64,000 nucleotides of DNA from contig CAWIRE010000002.1 of the NCBI GenBank assembly GCA_963838385.1, positions 1 to 64,000 of the forward strand, read 5' to 3'. The first letter of the stretch is position 1. Each line of letters starts with the position of its first letter. The notes below the pieces were generated by a model, which saw only the letters and a list, made by a program, of their open reading frames with translations, made no database searches and had not been told where the DNA came from. A program made the translations under genes and the position numbers. Source of the stretch: DAHUYF01 sp963838385 (GTDB lineage Bacteria; Pseudomonadota; Alphaproteobacteria; ATCC43930; CGMCC-115725). Of this stretch, positions 25,444 through 33,891 are shown piece after piece.

Positions 25444-25639
25444 GCGGGCTGAAATAGAGAAGGAGAGGCTACGAGCCGCCGGCGGCGACCCGCGGCGGGC
25501 TCTTCACGACGCGCTAACCGCGCGTGGCGTGACCTGAGCCGCTCAGTTGAAACGTCAGCTCCAACCGTGGCTGACGGCGACCGCCAGCATGACACCGACA
25601 AAGATGCCGAGCAGATGAGCGACGACGACGAGAAACCAA

Positions 25640-26398
25640 GTGTCAGAAAGCGAATTGGTGAGCTGCTCGTTCTCGGAGATCTACCTTTTTGCCAACGTCT
25701 GGGAGTTCTGGAATGAGAGCCATCTGCTGTGCCTCGCCCTCGCGTTGCTCGGGATATTGGGATTGCTGCTGTACGACGGCGCTCTGTCAATTCGGCAGGT
25801 CTTCATTGTGATGGCGCTGTCTACTGGCGTCGCCGCCGTTATCTTCTTTGCCGCTCCTCCGATCTCCCTCCAGGAAACCGAATTCCACGGTTGGCTCGTA
25901 CCAGCCGACGACCCGACGCCCGAGACCGCGTGCGGCGAGGGATCGTCGGCGAAGGGGACGATGCTCGTCCTCCTCGGCAAGAGCGCCGCGCTTTACCGCG
26001 GTGACGGCGCAGAAATGACAGTGCTCAAGATACGCGGCCGGCCGATCATCAAAATGAAGCGAGGCGCGGAGGGATTGTTGATCAACGCGGATATTTTCGA
26101 CCGGTCCGGCGCTCTTGTGGCTCGCGTCGAAGACAACGAGTTCCACCTCGTTCAGTCCGAAGTCGCCTATGGCAAGAGGCCGGACCGGAGCACGCTCATC
26201 GTTTACGGCAAAGAGGGCGAGCAATCCCTGTACGTGCGATTTCTCAACGCGACGACCGTCCAAATCCTCGGAAAGTTTTACCGGGAGGGCGCGCCGCCCG
26301 TCAACGTCACGAAAGACTATGTTGGTGTGGGTGGAAGCCACTTCTTCGTAGGTTGCATGGTGTTTGGCGGGGAAGCCGCAGGGTGGGTATTACGGTGA
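25640..26398 (+). CDS. Membrane-anchored protein of unknown function
   Basis: 252 residues from a GTG start. Two N-terminal transmembrane helices (about 29-46 and 53-72) are followed by a roughly 170-residue soluble beta-rich part (VLKIRGRPIIKMKRGAEGLL, FDRSGALVARVEDNEFHLVQ). No known motif is seen. Codon use is less GC-biased than the core genes, consistent with transferred DNA. Its stop overlaps the start of a dispersed repeat (26394-26491), and the P-loop ATPase follows 169 bp later on the same strand, so the two might be linked. Confidence 0.65.
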   Translation: MSESELVSCSFSEIYLFANVWEFWNESHLLCLALALLGILGLLLYDGALSIRQVFIVMALSTGVAAVIFFAAPPISLQETEFHGWLVPADDPTPETACGEGSSAKGTMLVLLGKSAALYRGDGAEMTVLKIRGRPIIKMKRGAEGLLINADIFDRSGALVARVEDNEFHLVQSEVAYGKRPDRSTLIVYGKEGEQSLYVRFLNATTVQILGKFYREGAPPVNVTKDYVGVGGSHFFVGCMVFGGEAAGWVLR

Positions 26399-26491
26399 CA
26401 GCTTACTCTTCTCAAACCTTGCCGGCGATGGCGCTTGGCGGAGCGCGACCTCGCCCGTCCCCTTCGCGCCGCGCCAGCGCGGTCGCCAAGT
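26394..26491 (+). repeat. Dispersed ~97-bp repeat, copy A
   Basis: It begins GGTGACAGCTTACT and ends CGCCGCGCCAGCGCGGTCGCCAAGT. It matches 29636-29731 in the same orientation, with near identity at both ends and more divergence at about 14-45. The right half contains GCGACC...GGTCGC, able to form a stem. It overlaps the stop codon of the upstream gene. Confidence 0.75.
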
Positions 26492-26567
26492 GTCGCGACC
26501 GGCAAGCGACCAGCGGCGATGTCCTATTATGTATACTGTCATCGCAGCCCCGACATTGGAGCAGAGC

Positions 26568-28067
26568 ATGGATAAGCTCGCGCTGCTAAAGCAAATCTCA
26601 TTCGGCGAACGCGTTGCGGAGCAGGAAATGGCGGAACTCTCGACGTACTTCGTCGAGACCGACCAATGGAACCGCATCTATAGGGGCGAAATCAACGTCA
26701 TCCGGGGCGAGAAGGGCGCCGGCAAGAGCGCGATCTATTCGCTGCTGATCGCCAAGACGGATGAGCTTTTCGATCGGCGCATCTTGCTGGCGGCCGCGGA
26801 GAAGCCGCGCGGCGCGACAGTCTTCAAGGATTTGGTCGCCGATCCGCCTACTTCGGAATATGAGTTCGTGGGGATGTGGAAGCTCTACATCCTGACCCTG
26901 ATCGCTGACAAGCTGCGCGAGTTCGACGTGAAAGGCGCAGATGCCGCGGCGGTGCTGAGAGCGCTAACTGATGCCGGGCTGTTGGACGAAGCGGGATTCG
27001 ACCTAGCCAGTATCTTGCGTGCGATCAGGACATACGCTCGCACGTTCATCGCCATCGAGGGTGTGGAAGGCGGACTCAAGGTGGATCCCGCTACCGGCAG
27101 CCATGGCTTCACAGGGAAGATCACCTTCCGCGAGCCCAGCCCGGAGATGAAGGGGAAGGGCTACAGCTCCGTCGACGCATTGATCCGACGCGCGAATGCG
27201 GCGCTCCAGACCGCCGATTACCAGGTGTGGGTGTTATTCGACCGGCTCGACGTTGCCTTCGCGGAGAGTGCCGAGCTTGAAGCAAATGCGCTGCGCGCGC
27301 TTTTTCGCGTGTACCTCGACCTCGCCGCGTACGACAACATCAAGCTTAAGATATTCCTCCGATCCGACATATGGAAGCGGATCACCGAGGGCGGCTTACG
27401 CGAGGCGAGCCACATCACGCGGTTCGTGCTGCTCGAATGGAAAACGCCGTCGCTGCTGAATCTTATTGTCAGGCGGCTGCTCAAGAACGCGCCGCTGGTG
27501 AACTCCTTCAACATCAATCGCGATGAGGTCCTGAAGGACTTCGAGCAACAAAAGAAGATCTTCTACATCTTCTTCCCCGCGCAGGTCGATCAAGGGATCA
27601 AAAGACCCTCCACGCTGGATTGGCTGGTCAGCCGCACCGCGGATGGCACCGACAAGACGGCGCCACGAGAACTGATTCACCTCTTGAGCTCGATCAGGGA
27701 GACGGAGATCGCGCGCCTCGAGCGCGGCGAACCGCCGGCGCCCGACCCGCAGCTCTTCGATCGCCCGGTGTTCAAGGCGGCGCTGCCGGCCGTGTCGGAG
27801 GCTCGGCTCGTGCAGACCCTATACGCCGAGTATTCCGACGCCCAGAGGTTCCTCGAAAAGCTCAAGGGCGAGAAGACCGAGCAGACCGCTGAGAGCCTTG
27901 CTGCGATCTGGGATGTGAGTGAAGCAAAAGCTACGGAGCAGGCGCAGCAGCTGGTGAACATCGGGTTCTTCCAGCAGCGGGGTTCCCGCGAGCAACCCAC
28001 CTATTGGGTCCCGTTCCTTTATCGTGACGCTTTGCACATGGTGCAGGGCTTGGCAGAAGAGGGGTAG
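26568..28067 (+). CDS. P-loop ATPase, Sll1717-like family
   Basis: 499 residues from the ATG at 26568, preferred because GGAG sits 6 nt upstream; an in-frame ATG at 26529 is the alternative. Visible parts: the family's N-terminal SFGERVAEQEMAELSTYFVE, Walker A GEKGAGKS (47-54), Walker B VWVLFDRLD (220-228), a sensor-like KIFLRSDIW (261-269), and a C-terminal winged-helix-like region (AESLAAIWDVSEAKATEQAQ). The architecture recalls STAND/ORC-type NTPases, several of which act in phage defence; a defence role here is inference from family type and the decayed-island context. Confidence 0.8.
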   Translation: MDKLALLKQISFGERVAEQEMAELSTYFVETDQWNRIYRGEINVIRGEKGAGKSAIYSLLIAKTDELFDRRILLAAAEKPRGATVFKDLVADPPTSEYEFVGMWKLYILTLIADKLREFDVKGADAAAVLRALTDAGLLDEAGFDLASILRAIRTYARTFIAIEGVEGGLKVDPATGSHGFTGKITFREPSPEMKGKGYSSVDALIRRANAALQTADYQVWVLFDRLDVAFAESAELEANALRALFRVYLDLAAYDNIKLKIFLRSDIWKRITEGGLREASHITRFVLLEWKTPSLLNLIVRRLLKNAPLVNSFNINRDEVLKDFEQQKKIFYIFFPAQVDQGIKRPSTLDWLVSRTADGTDKTAPRELIHLLSSIRETEIARLERGEPPAPDPQLFDRPVFKAALPAVSEARLVQTLYAEYSDAQRFLEKLKGEKTEQTAESLAAIWDVSEAKATEQAQQLVNIGFFQQRGSREQPTYWVPFLYRDALHMVQGLAEEG

Positions 28068-28182
28068 CGGTTACGGCATTGGATCCGCTCGATGCCGAAG
28101 CCGCCGCTGTCCTTACCCCGCGGACTGGAGTCGATTTAGTCGTCGCCCGCGCACGCGCCCTCTCCCGCCGCGCGGAGCGGGC

Positions 28183-28899
28183 TCAGCGCCGCTCGCCGAT
28201 CGCCAGCGCTTCGATCAGGCCGCGCGCGCCGCGATTGTGGACTTCGCCCGCGATGATGGCTCTGGGCGTCGCCGCCGGTCCGTAATAGGCGGCGTTCCAT
28301 TCCTGCCGCGGCTGTACCGCGCCGCCCTGCACCGCGGCGCCGCCGAAGATCCCCTGCTGCGCCGAAAAGGCAACGAGGTCGGCGCCGAGATTGGCAGTGG
28401 TGGCGCCCTGAGCGCCGCCGCCATAGGGCCCTACCGCGATCGAGAGATCGCCGCCGAGATTGACGCCGGTGCCGTTGACGAGCTTCTTGAGCGCGCCGTC
28501 ATTCATGACCACGAAGATGACGCTGCCGCCCTCGGCGCCGATCTGCAGGCCGAAGGAGCCGGCGCCGGAGAAGTAGAAGGCGGGATCGCTCCAGCCGGTG
28601 GCCGTCCGCGCCAGCAGCACGCCGGTCCCGCCCGAGGCGCCGACGATGAACCCGGCCTGCAGCAGGTCCGGAAAGATCAGCACGCCCTTCGCGCGCGCGA
28701 GATCGGCGTTGAGCGGACCGCTCATCGGCGACTGGCCACTGCGCAGCTTGACGACCGCGAGGCGGGCGTGATCGACGAGTTGCTGCTGCTCGCTGATCTG
28801 GACTCGCGGCGGCGTGGCGGGCCCGGACTCGCAGCCCGCGAGCGCCAGGCACAGCGCCACCATCAGAAACCCACTCCAGCGGCGGCCCGCCCGTGCCAT
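28183..28899 (-). CDS. SYLF/Ysc84-domain lipoprotein
   Basis: 238 residues. The signal peptide has lipobox LALAG-C at about residues 19-24. The mature part is the SYLF domain: DLARAKGVLIFPDLLQAGFI, GGTGVLLARTATGWSDPAFY and LVAFSAQQGIFGGAAVQGG. SYLF proteins bind lipids or actin in eukaryotes; the bacterial role is unclear, probably envelope-associated. It stands alone, 236 bp from the bactofilin gene; that gap shows no gene. Confidence 0.88.
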   Translation of the reverse strand: MARAGRRWSGFLMVALCLALAGCESGPATPPRVQISEQQQLVDHARLAVVKLRSGQSPMSGPLNADLARAKGVLIFPDLLQAGFIVGASGGTGVLLARTATGWSDPAFYFSGAGSFGLQIGAEGGSVIFVVMNDGALKKLVNGTGVNLGGDLSIAVGPYGGGAQGATTANLGADLVAFSAQQGIFGGAAVQGGAVQPRQEWNAAYYGPAATPRAIIAGEVHNRGARGLIEALAIGERR

Positions 28900-29135
28900 G
28901 CCTGCTCTCCTTCCCGGCTGATGCGCGCCCTCTGCGCCGGCGACGCGGACGCGGGACGGCCGGCCGGCTCGGACCGCGTCCCGACGTTGCTCTCAAACGC
29001 CTGCGGCCGCCGCTCGCTCCGCGCCCGCCGCGGCCGTTGCGAGCGCCGCTGACCGTTCAACCGCAGAACATTTCCCGCAGGGTGAAGAAGCGGGGTCGAA
29101 GGAGATCCAGGTTGTGCCTCACCCTCTCGCTGCGC

Positions 29136-29537
29136 TCACGCGCGCAGCGGCGTTATCGGCGTCGCTTGCGGCAATTTCGCCGACTGGACCTGCAGGTCGC
29201 CTGAGATCTGACCGCCGCGCTCGATTTCGATCTCGTGATAGCGCACCTTCGCGGCAACATTGCCGCCGGCGCGCACATGCAATCGCCCCGTAACCACCAG
29301 CTCGCCTTCGAATCGGCCAAAGACCTCGGCATCTCGCACCGATGCCGAGCCGGCGAACAATCCGCTCGCTTCAACGCGAAGATCCTGGCACTCGACGTTG
29401 GCCCGTACCGTCCCTTCGACCACCAGGCTTTCGCAGGACGCGATATCACCGGATATGACGATTTCACGCCCAACGACGAGCTTGCGCGCGGTCGAATCGG
29501 TTTTTGCGGTGGGCGTAATCACGGCTGCTGCCTTCAT
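29136..29537 (-). CDS. Bactofilin family protein
   Basis: 133 residues from the ATG at 29537; the upstream in-frame extension is low-complexity and overlaps the dispersed repeat, so it is rejected. The core is a right-handed beta-helix of short repeats (LVVGREIVISGDIASCESLV, GTVRANVECQDLRVEASGLF, FEGELVVTGRLHVRAGGNVA) with unstructured tails, typical of bactofilins, which polymerise into cytoskeletal filaments for cell shape and polar organisation. No M23 peptidase partner is adjacent. Confidence 0.87.
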   Translation of the reverse strand: MKAAAVITPTAKTDSTARKLVVGREIVISGDIASCESLVVEGTVRANVECQDLRVEASGLFAGSASVRDAEVFGRFEGELVVTGRLHVRAGGNVAAKVRYHEIEIERGGQISGDLQVQSAKLPQATPITPLRA

Positions 29538-29635
29538 GAGATAGCTCCTTAAGGCGACCGGCTGGTCGGCTCCGTCAGCCTCTATAGGCCACGCTGCCGC
29601 GCCATGAGGTGTCAAATTACGATCAAACCCATCGC

Positions 29636-29731
29636 GGTGACAGCTTACTTGTCTCCGGCGCTGCTGGCGAGGGCGCCTCGCGGCGCGACCTCGCCCGCCC
29701 TCTTCACGCCGCGCCAGCGCGGTCGCCAAGT
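29636..29731 (+). repeat. Dispersed ~97-bp repeat, copy B
   Basis: The same element as copy A at 26394-26491, in the same orientation, starting GGTGACAGCTTACT and ending at the same CGCCAAGT. It lies between the bactofilin gene and a small lipoprotein gene whose stop is 4 bp away. Confidence 0.75.
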
Positions 29732-29735
29732 TGGC

Positions 29736-29870
29736 TCAGCGGTTGACCCCGCCGCCCATGCCGCCGCCATCGACGGGGACGCCGTTGATCATCGGGACCT
29801 GCCGGTTCGGGCCGTAGGCGCTGCACGCCGCCAGCGCCAGGACGACAAGCAACAGGCCGAGCTTTCTCAT
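29736..29870 (-). CDS. Small lipoprotein
   Basis: 44 residues from the ATG at 29870 (MRKLGLLLVVLALAAC-SAYG). The lipobox LALAAC puts the lipidated Cys at residue 16. The mature peptide is short (NRQVPMINGVPVDGG then Gly/Met-rich). The function is unknown. A longer in-frame start upstream would bury the signal peptide and is rejected. Confidence 0.6.
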   Translation of the reverse strand: MRKLGLLLVVLALAACSAYGPNRQVPMINGVPVDGGGMGGGVNR

Positions 29871-30002
29871 GATGCCGCTCCTTTCCGGGTGCAGGGATGG
29901 ATATGAGGCGCCGTCCGGTCTTTTGCCAGCGCGGCTCCGCCCTCGCATCTTCGTGGTCCCGGGGCGCCCCTCCCGCCGCCGCTGGCGGCGCGGCCGGCCG
30001 GC

Positions 30003-31493
30003 TCAGGGCGACCGCCGCCAGCCGCGGGCGGAGGGCGAGAGGCCGGCGCCGAAGCGCTGGAAGCGCACGGGAAGAGCCTCGTAGACGGCGCCGAGGACGT
30101 CGCGCGTCTGGCCCGGGGCAAGGAGATAGAGCATCGCGGGATAGACCAGCGCGCCAAGCGCGAGCTGCGCCGCCAGGCTCCCGGCGCCCCGGCCCAGCAG
30201 CGCCCCCGCGCCATAGACCGCCGCCGCCATGACGGCGCCCGCGGCGAAGACCGGCAGCAGCCGCGCGACGATCTCGCGCGGCGCGACCCCGGCGCAGCGC
30301 TTCACCGCCTGGAGATGAAACGGCACCACCCCCAGCGAGACCGCGACATAGGCCGCGCCGCAGCCGATGACGCCGTAGCGCACCCCGGCGAGGAGCGACA
30401 CGATGGTGAGCGCCAGCTGCACGGCGTTGAGCCCGGCATAGACGCCGGCGCGGTTCGTCGACCACAGGATCTCGCGGGTGGGGAGCGTGAGGCACGACCC
30501 TGCCGCGCCGGCGCACATCACCATGATCAGCGCCACCGCCTCCTGCCACGGCGCGCCGAAGAGCCGCACGATCAGGTGCGGTGCCGTGGCGCCGAGCAGC
30601 GCGACGGCCGGGATCCACAGGCAGGCGCCCGCCCAGAGCAGGCGCAGATAGGCGAAGCCGAGCCGCTGCCGCTCGTTCTGCATGCGCGACAGCACCGGCA
30701 TCATCACGCCGCCCACCGGCAGGATGCTCACCGAATAGACCGCGGTCAGCAGGCGCTGCGTCAGGTAGTAGTAGCCGAGCACGGTCGGCGACAGGAAGAA
30801 GCCGATGATCAGCGCGGCGACGTTCTCATGGGCATAGCGCAGCGCGCTGCCCATCATGGTGCGCGCCGAGAAATGCAGGATGTCGCCGAACGCGCGCCGG
30901 GAGAAGGCGAGGCGCGGCCGCCAGCGGACGCCGATCCAGAGCACCACCAGGCTGGCGGCGGCATAGGTGAGCTGCTGCGCCACCAGCGCCCAGACGCCGA
31001 AGCCCAGCACCGCCATCGCGATGGCGACCACCGAGCACGTCGTCTGCGCGATGAGCGTGCGCAAGGCGAAGGTGCTGTACTGCAGTCGGCGGATGAACAG
31101 CGCCCAGGCCACGGCGTTCATCCCGGCCGGCACCATGGTAAGCGCGGTGAGCCGCAGGATCGGCGCCAGCGACGGCGTGCGGCTCACCTCTTCCACCCAG
31201 CCGGCCCCTGCCGCCAGCGCCGCCGCCAGAACCAGCGACAGCGCCAGGTTGGCCCAGAACGCCGCGTTGATGTGCTCGTCCTCGAGCTCCTGGCGCTGGA
31301 TGAGGATGGTGGCGAAGCCCTCGTTCAGCAGCACCGTCGGCACCGCGACGATGGCGAGAGCGAGCCCGACGAGGCCGTACTCCGCCGGCAGCAGCAGATG
31401 CGCGAGGATGGCGAAGGAGACGAAGGACAGCGCCTGCCCGCCGATCCGGTCGATGACGGTCCAGGCGGCGCCGGCGACGGCCTCTTTCTTCAT
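30003..31493 (-). CDS. Wzx/WzxC-type polysaccharide flippase
   Basis: 496 residues from the ATG at 31493 (MKKEAVAGAAWTVIDRIGGQ); a TTG 33 nt upstream is the alternative. It is an oligosaccharidyl-lipid flippase of the MOP superfamily with 12-14 transmembrane helices, including the family's early LAHLLLPAEYGLVGLALAIV and NEGFATILIQRQ. It would move undecaprenyl-linked repeat units to the periplasm for polymerisation by the Wzy-like protein at 36979-38184. It lies at the far end of the EPS locus, divergent from the GH5 gene. Confidence 0.9.
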   Translation of the reverse strand: MKKEAVAGAAWTVIDRIGGQALSFVSFAILAHLLLPAEYGLVGLALAIVAVPTVLLNEGFATILIQRQELEDEHINAAFWANLALSLVLAAALAAGAGWVEEVSRTPSLAPILRLTALTMVPAGMNAVAWALFIRRLQYSTFALRTLIAQTTCSVVAIAMAVLGFGVWALVAQQLTYAAASLVVLWIGVRWRPRLAFSRRAFGDILHFSARTMMGSALRYAHENVAALIIGFFLSPTVLGYYYLTQRLLTAVYSVSILPVGGVMMPVLSRMQNERQRLGFAYLRLLWAGACLWIPAVALLGATAPHLIVRLFGAPWQEAVALIMVMCAGAAGSCLTLPTREILWSTNRAGVYAGLNAVQLALTIVSLLAGVRYGVIGCGAAYVAVSLGVVPFHLQAVKRCAGVAPREIVARLLPVFAAGAVMAAAVYGAGALLGRGAGSLAAQLALGALVYPAMLYLLAPGQTRDVLGAVYEALPVRFQRFGAGLSPSARGWRRSP

Positions 31494-31681
31494 GCCGGGC
31501 ACTCGTACATGCCGCGCCGCCGACAAGAAAAGCTGAATTTGATATGCGCTCCCTTTCCTGCTTTATGCGTTGCGGCCCCGATGCCGGCGAACCCCGATCG
31601 GCGCCCGGAGCGACGCAAGCGCGCTCGCCGCGTTGACGGGAGAGGAAAGCCGCATCGCGGGCGACGGAGAAAGGCGGGACC

Positions 31682-32734
31682 ATGGCCGACAGCAGAGATC
31701 TCGACCGCCGCGCCTTGCTGAGGACGGGCGGCCTGCTTCCCCTCCTCCTCGCCTCGGGAAGCGCCGCCGCGCGCGCAGCAGCGGCGGCGAATGGCGAGCA
31801 CCGCCGCTCGCTGCGCGGCGTGGCGCTGGCGGGGCTCGAATTCGGCGACGCCCTTCCGGGCCGCGAAGGCACCGACTATGTCGCGCCGACGACCGCCGAG
31901 CTCGACATGTACAAGAGCCGGGGCATCACGCTCGTCAAGATCGACTTCCTGTGGGACAGGATTCAGCCGCGCCTGGCGGGCGGCCTCGAGCCGACCTATC
32001 TCCGCCACGTCACGACGCTGCTCGGCGCGTGCAGCGCGCGGGGCATGGCCGCGGTGCCCAGCCTCTACATGGCCTATGGCGGCGAGCGCTACGGCACGCT
32101 TCTTCAGCAAGGGGCGATCACCGCCGCGCAGTTTGCCGATGTCTGGGCGCGGCTGACGCCGGTTCTGAAAGAGCACCGCTGCTGGGCCTATGGGCTGCTC
32201 AACGAGCCGAACAAATGGGCCTCGGGCGCCAGCGGCTGGTACGGCTTCGCCAACGCCGCCATCGCGGCGATCCGCGCCGTCGACCGGGAGACCCGGATCG
32301 CCTGCCAGGGCTACAGCTGGGGCACCGCGGCGCAGTGGACGGCGAACAACCCGGCGATCCACCGCGCGGTGACCGATCCCGCCGGCAACATCGTCTGGGA
32401 GGCGCATCAGTATTTCGACCAGGACATGTCGGGGACCTACAAATCATCCTACGACGCGATGGGGGCCTATCCCGCGATCGGCGTCGATCGCGTCCGCCCC
32501 TTCCTCGACTGGCTCAGGCAGAATCGCCAGCGGGGTTTTCTCGGCGAGTACGGCGTCCCGAATACCGATGCGCGCTGGGAGATCGTGCTTGCCGATTTCC
32601 TCGCCGCGCTGAAGGCCGCCGACGTGCCCGGCGTGTATTTCGCCGGCGGCCCCTGGTGGTCGAAAGGCAGCATCGGCTGCGAGCTCGGCGGCGCCGCGGG
32701 TCCGCAGATACCGGTCATGGCGCGCTATGCGTGA
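31682..32734 (+). CDS. Secreted GH5-like endoglycanase
   Basis: 350 residues. A signal with a Tat-like start (DRRALLRTGG, then a hydrophobic and Ala-rich stretch) ends near residue 36. The catalytic TIM barrel shows the acid/base in LLNEPNKW (Glu175) and the nucleophile in FLGEYGVPNT (Glu289), with WEAHQYFDQD between them. This matches glycoside hydrolase family 5. It is the only plus-strand gene in the EPS locus, so it probably trims or degrades the exopolysaccharide. It converges with the neighbouring GT gene, 14 bp apart. Confidence 0.85.
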   Translation: MADSRDLDRRALLRTGGLLPLLLASGSAAARAAAAANGEHRRSLRGVALAGLEFGDALPGREGTDYVAPTTAELDMYKSRGITLVKIDFLWDRIQPRLAGGLEPTYLRHVTTLLGACSARGMAAVPSLYMAYGGERYGTLLQQGAITAAQFADVWARLTPVLKEHRCWAYGLLNEPNKWASGASGWYGFANAAIAAIRAVDRETRIACQGYSWGTAAQWTANNPAIHRAVTDPAGNIVWEAHQYFDQDMSGTYKSSYDAMGAYPAIGVDRVRPFLDWLRQNRQRGFLGEYGVPNTDARWEIVLADFLAALKAADVPGVYFAGGPWWSKGSIGCELGGAAGPQIPVMARYA

Positions 32735-32748
32735 GCCGGCGCGATCGA

Positions 32749-33891
32749 TCACGGCCCAGGATGCCCCGCAGGCCCATCGCCGCGCTCGCGTGATCCGGTG
32801 AGAACGCCGTGAATTTCGCTGGCGGTGCGCCGCCAGCTGAACGCCGCGACGCGCCGGCGGCCGCGTTCCACCAGCATCTCCCGCAGCGCGTCCTCGTGCA
32901 GCAGCCGGCTCATGCCGCCCCTGATCGCCGTCCCGTCGCGGGGATCGACGAGCACCGCCGCGTCGCCGCCCACCTCCGCGCAGGCGGTGTCGTCGCTGGT
33001 CAGCACCGGCGTCCCGGCAGCGAAGCCTTCGAGGATCGGCATGCCGAAGCCTTCATAGAGCGACGGATAGACGAGGGCCTCGGCGCCGTGCAGGAGGATC
33101 TCGCGGAGCCGGTTGCTGACATACCCGGTTTCGACGACCCGGTCCCTGAGCGGATCGCCCGCGATCAGCGCGCGGATTTCCTCGTAGCCGACCCCCGGCT
33201 TGCCGGCCAGGACGAACTGGATCGGCGCCGGCTCGTCTCTTGCCAGATCGAAGAACGCCGCCAGAGCGCGCAGCAGGTTCTTTCGCTTCTCCAGGCGCCC
33301 GACGAAGACGAAGTAGCGGCCTCGGATGCCGAGCGCGCGCCTCGCCGCCGCCCCCTCTTCCTGACGGACGCTCGCCGTGGCCGCCTCGCAGGCATTGGGC
33401 ACGACCACCAGCCGATCGCGGCGCAGCCGGTAATGCGTCGCCACGTCTCGCGCGACGAAGCCGGAGGGGACGATGACGCTCTGCGCCAGGCCCGCCGACA
33501 GCCATGTGCCGAGCGTTGCATGCCAGTAGTCGTAGGCGCTGTAGTTCTCCTTGAACATGCGGAAGCCGGCGTCATGGATCGTCGCCACCGCGCGATATCC
33601 CGGCCCGCAAAAGGGCAGGATGTGGCAGGGGCTGTAGAAGACGTCGACGCGATGCCGGACGAGCTCGCGGGCGAGGCTCGTATAGGTCCAGAAGCGCCGA
33701 TGCGGCAGCAGCACTTCCTGGAAGTTCGCCGGCAGCTGCCCGAGATCGCCGCGCAGCGGTTCCTTGGTATAAAGCCGATAGTCGTTTTGCCGGTCGATCG
33801 CGGCAAGCTCGCGGATGACGCAGTAGCCGTACCATTCGACGCCGGTCTTTGCTTCCTGGTTGGCGTGCGACGCGTCGATGCCGATGATCAT
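32749..33891 (-). CDS. Glycosyltransferase family 4 (EPS locus, GT-c)
   Basis: 380 residues from the ATG at 33891 (MIIGIDASHANQEAKTGVEW). The GT-B fold has the acceptor half with the NEAKTGVEWYG-type loop and the donor half with FVFVGRLEKRKNLLRALAAF and the E-x7-E motif in PSLYEGFGMPILEGFAAGTP. The start overlaps the stop of the upstream GT by 4 bp (ATGA), so they are co-translated. It adds an activated sugar to the lipid-linked repeat; which sugar is unknown. Confidence 0.88.
   Translation of the reverse strand: MIIGIDASHANQEAKTGVEWYGYCVIRELAAIDRQNDYRLYTKEPLRGDLGQLPANFQEVLLPHRRFWTYTSLARELVRHRVDVFYSPCHILPFCGPGYRAVATIHDAGFRMFKENYSAYDYWHATLGTWLSAGLAQSVIVPSGFVARDVATHYRLRRDRLVVVPNACEAATASVRQEEGAAARRALGIRGRYFVFVGRLEKRKNLLRALAAFFDLARDEPAPIQFVLAGKPGVGYEEIRALIAGDPLRDRVVETGYVSNRLREILLHGAEALVYPSLYEGFGMPILEGFAAGTPVLTSDDTACAEVGGDAAVLVDPRDGTAIRGGMSRLLHEDALREMLVERGRRRVAAFSWRRTASEIHGVLTGSRERGDGPAGHPGP

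Noticed and set aside
25555..25662. Short minus-strand frame ending DTWFLVVVAHLLGIFVGVML then AVAVSHGWS
   Set aside because: It looks like a membrane helix, but a stop lies 35 codons upstream and there is no start or ribosome site. At best it is the end of a lost gene, so it is not annotated.
28024..29052. Plus-strand frame opposite the SYLF lipoprotein
   Set aside because: Arg/Ala-rich with no motif, while the minus strand has a lipobox and a full SYLF domain.
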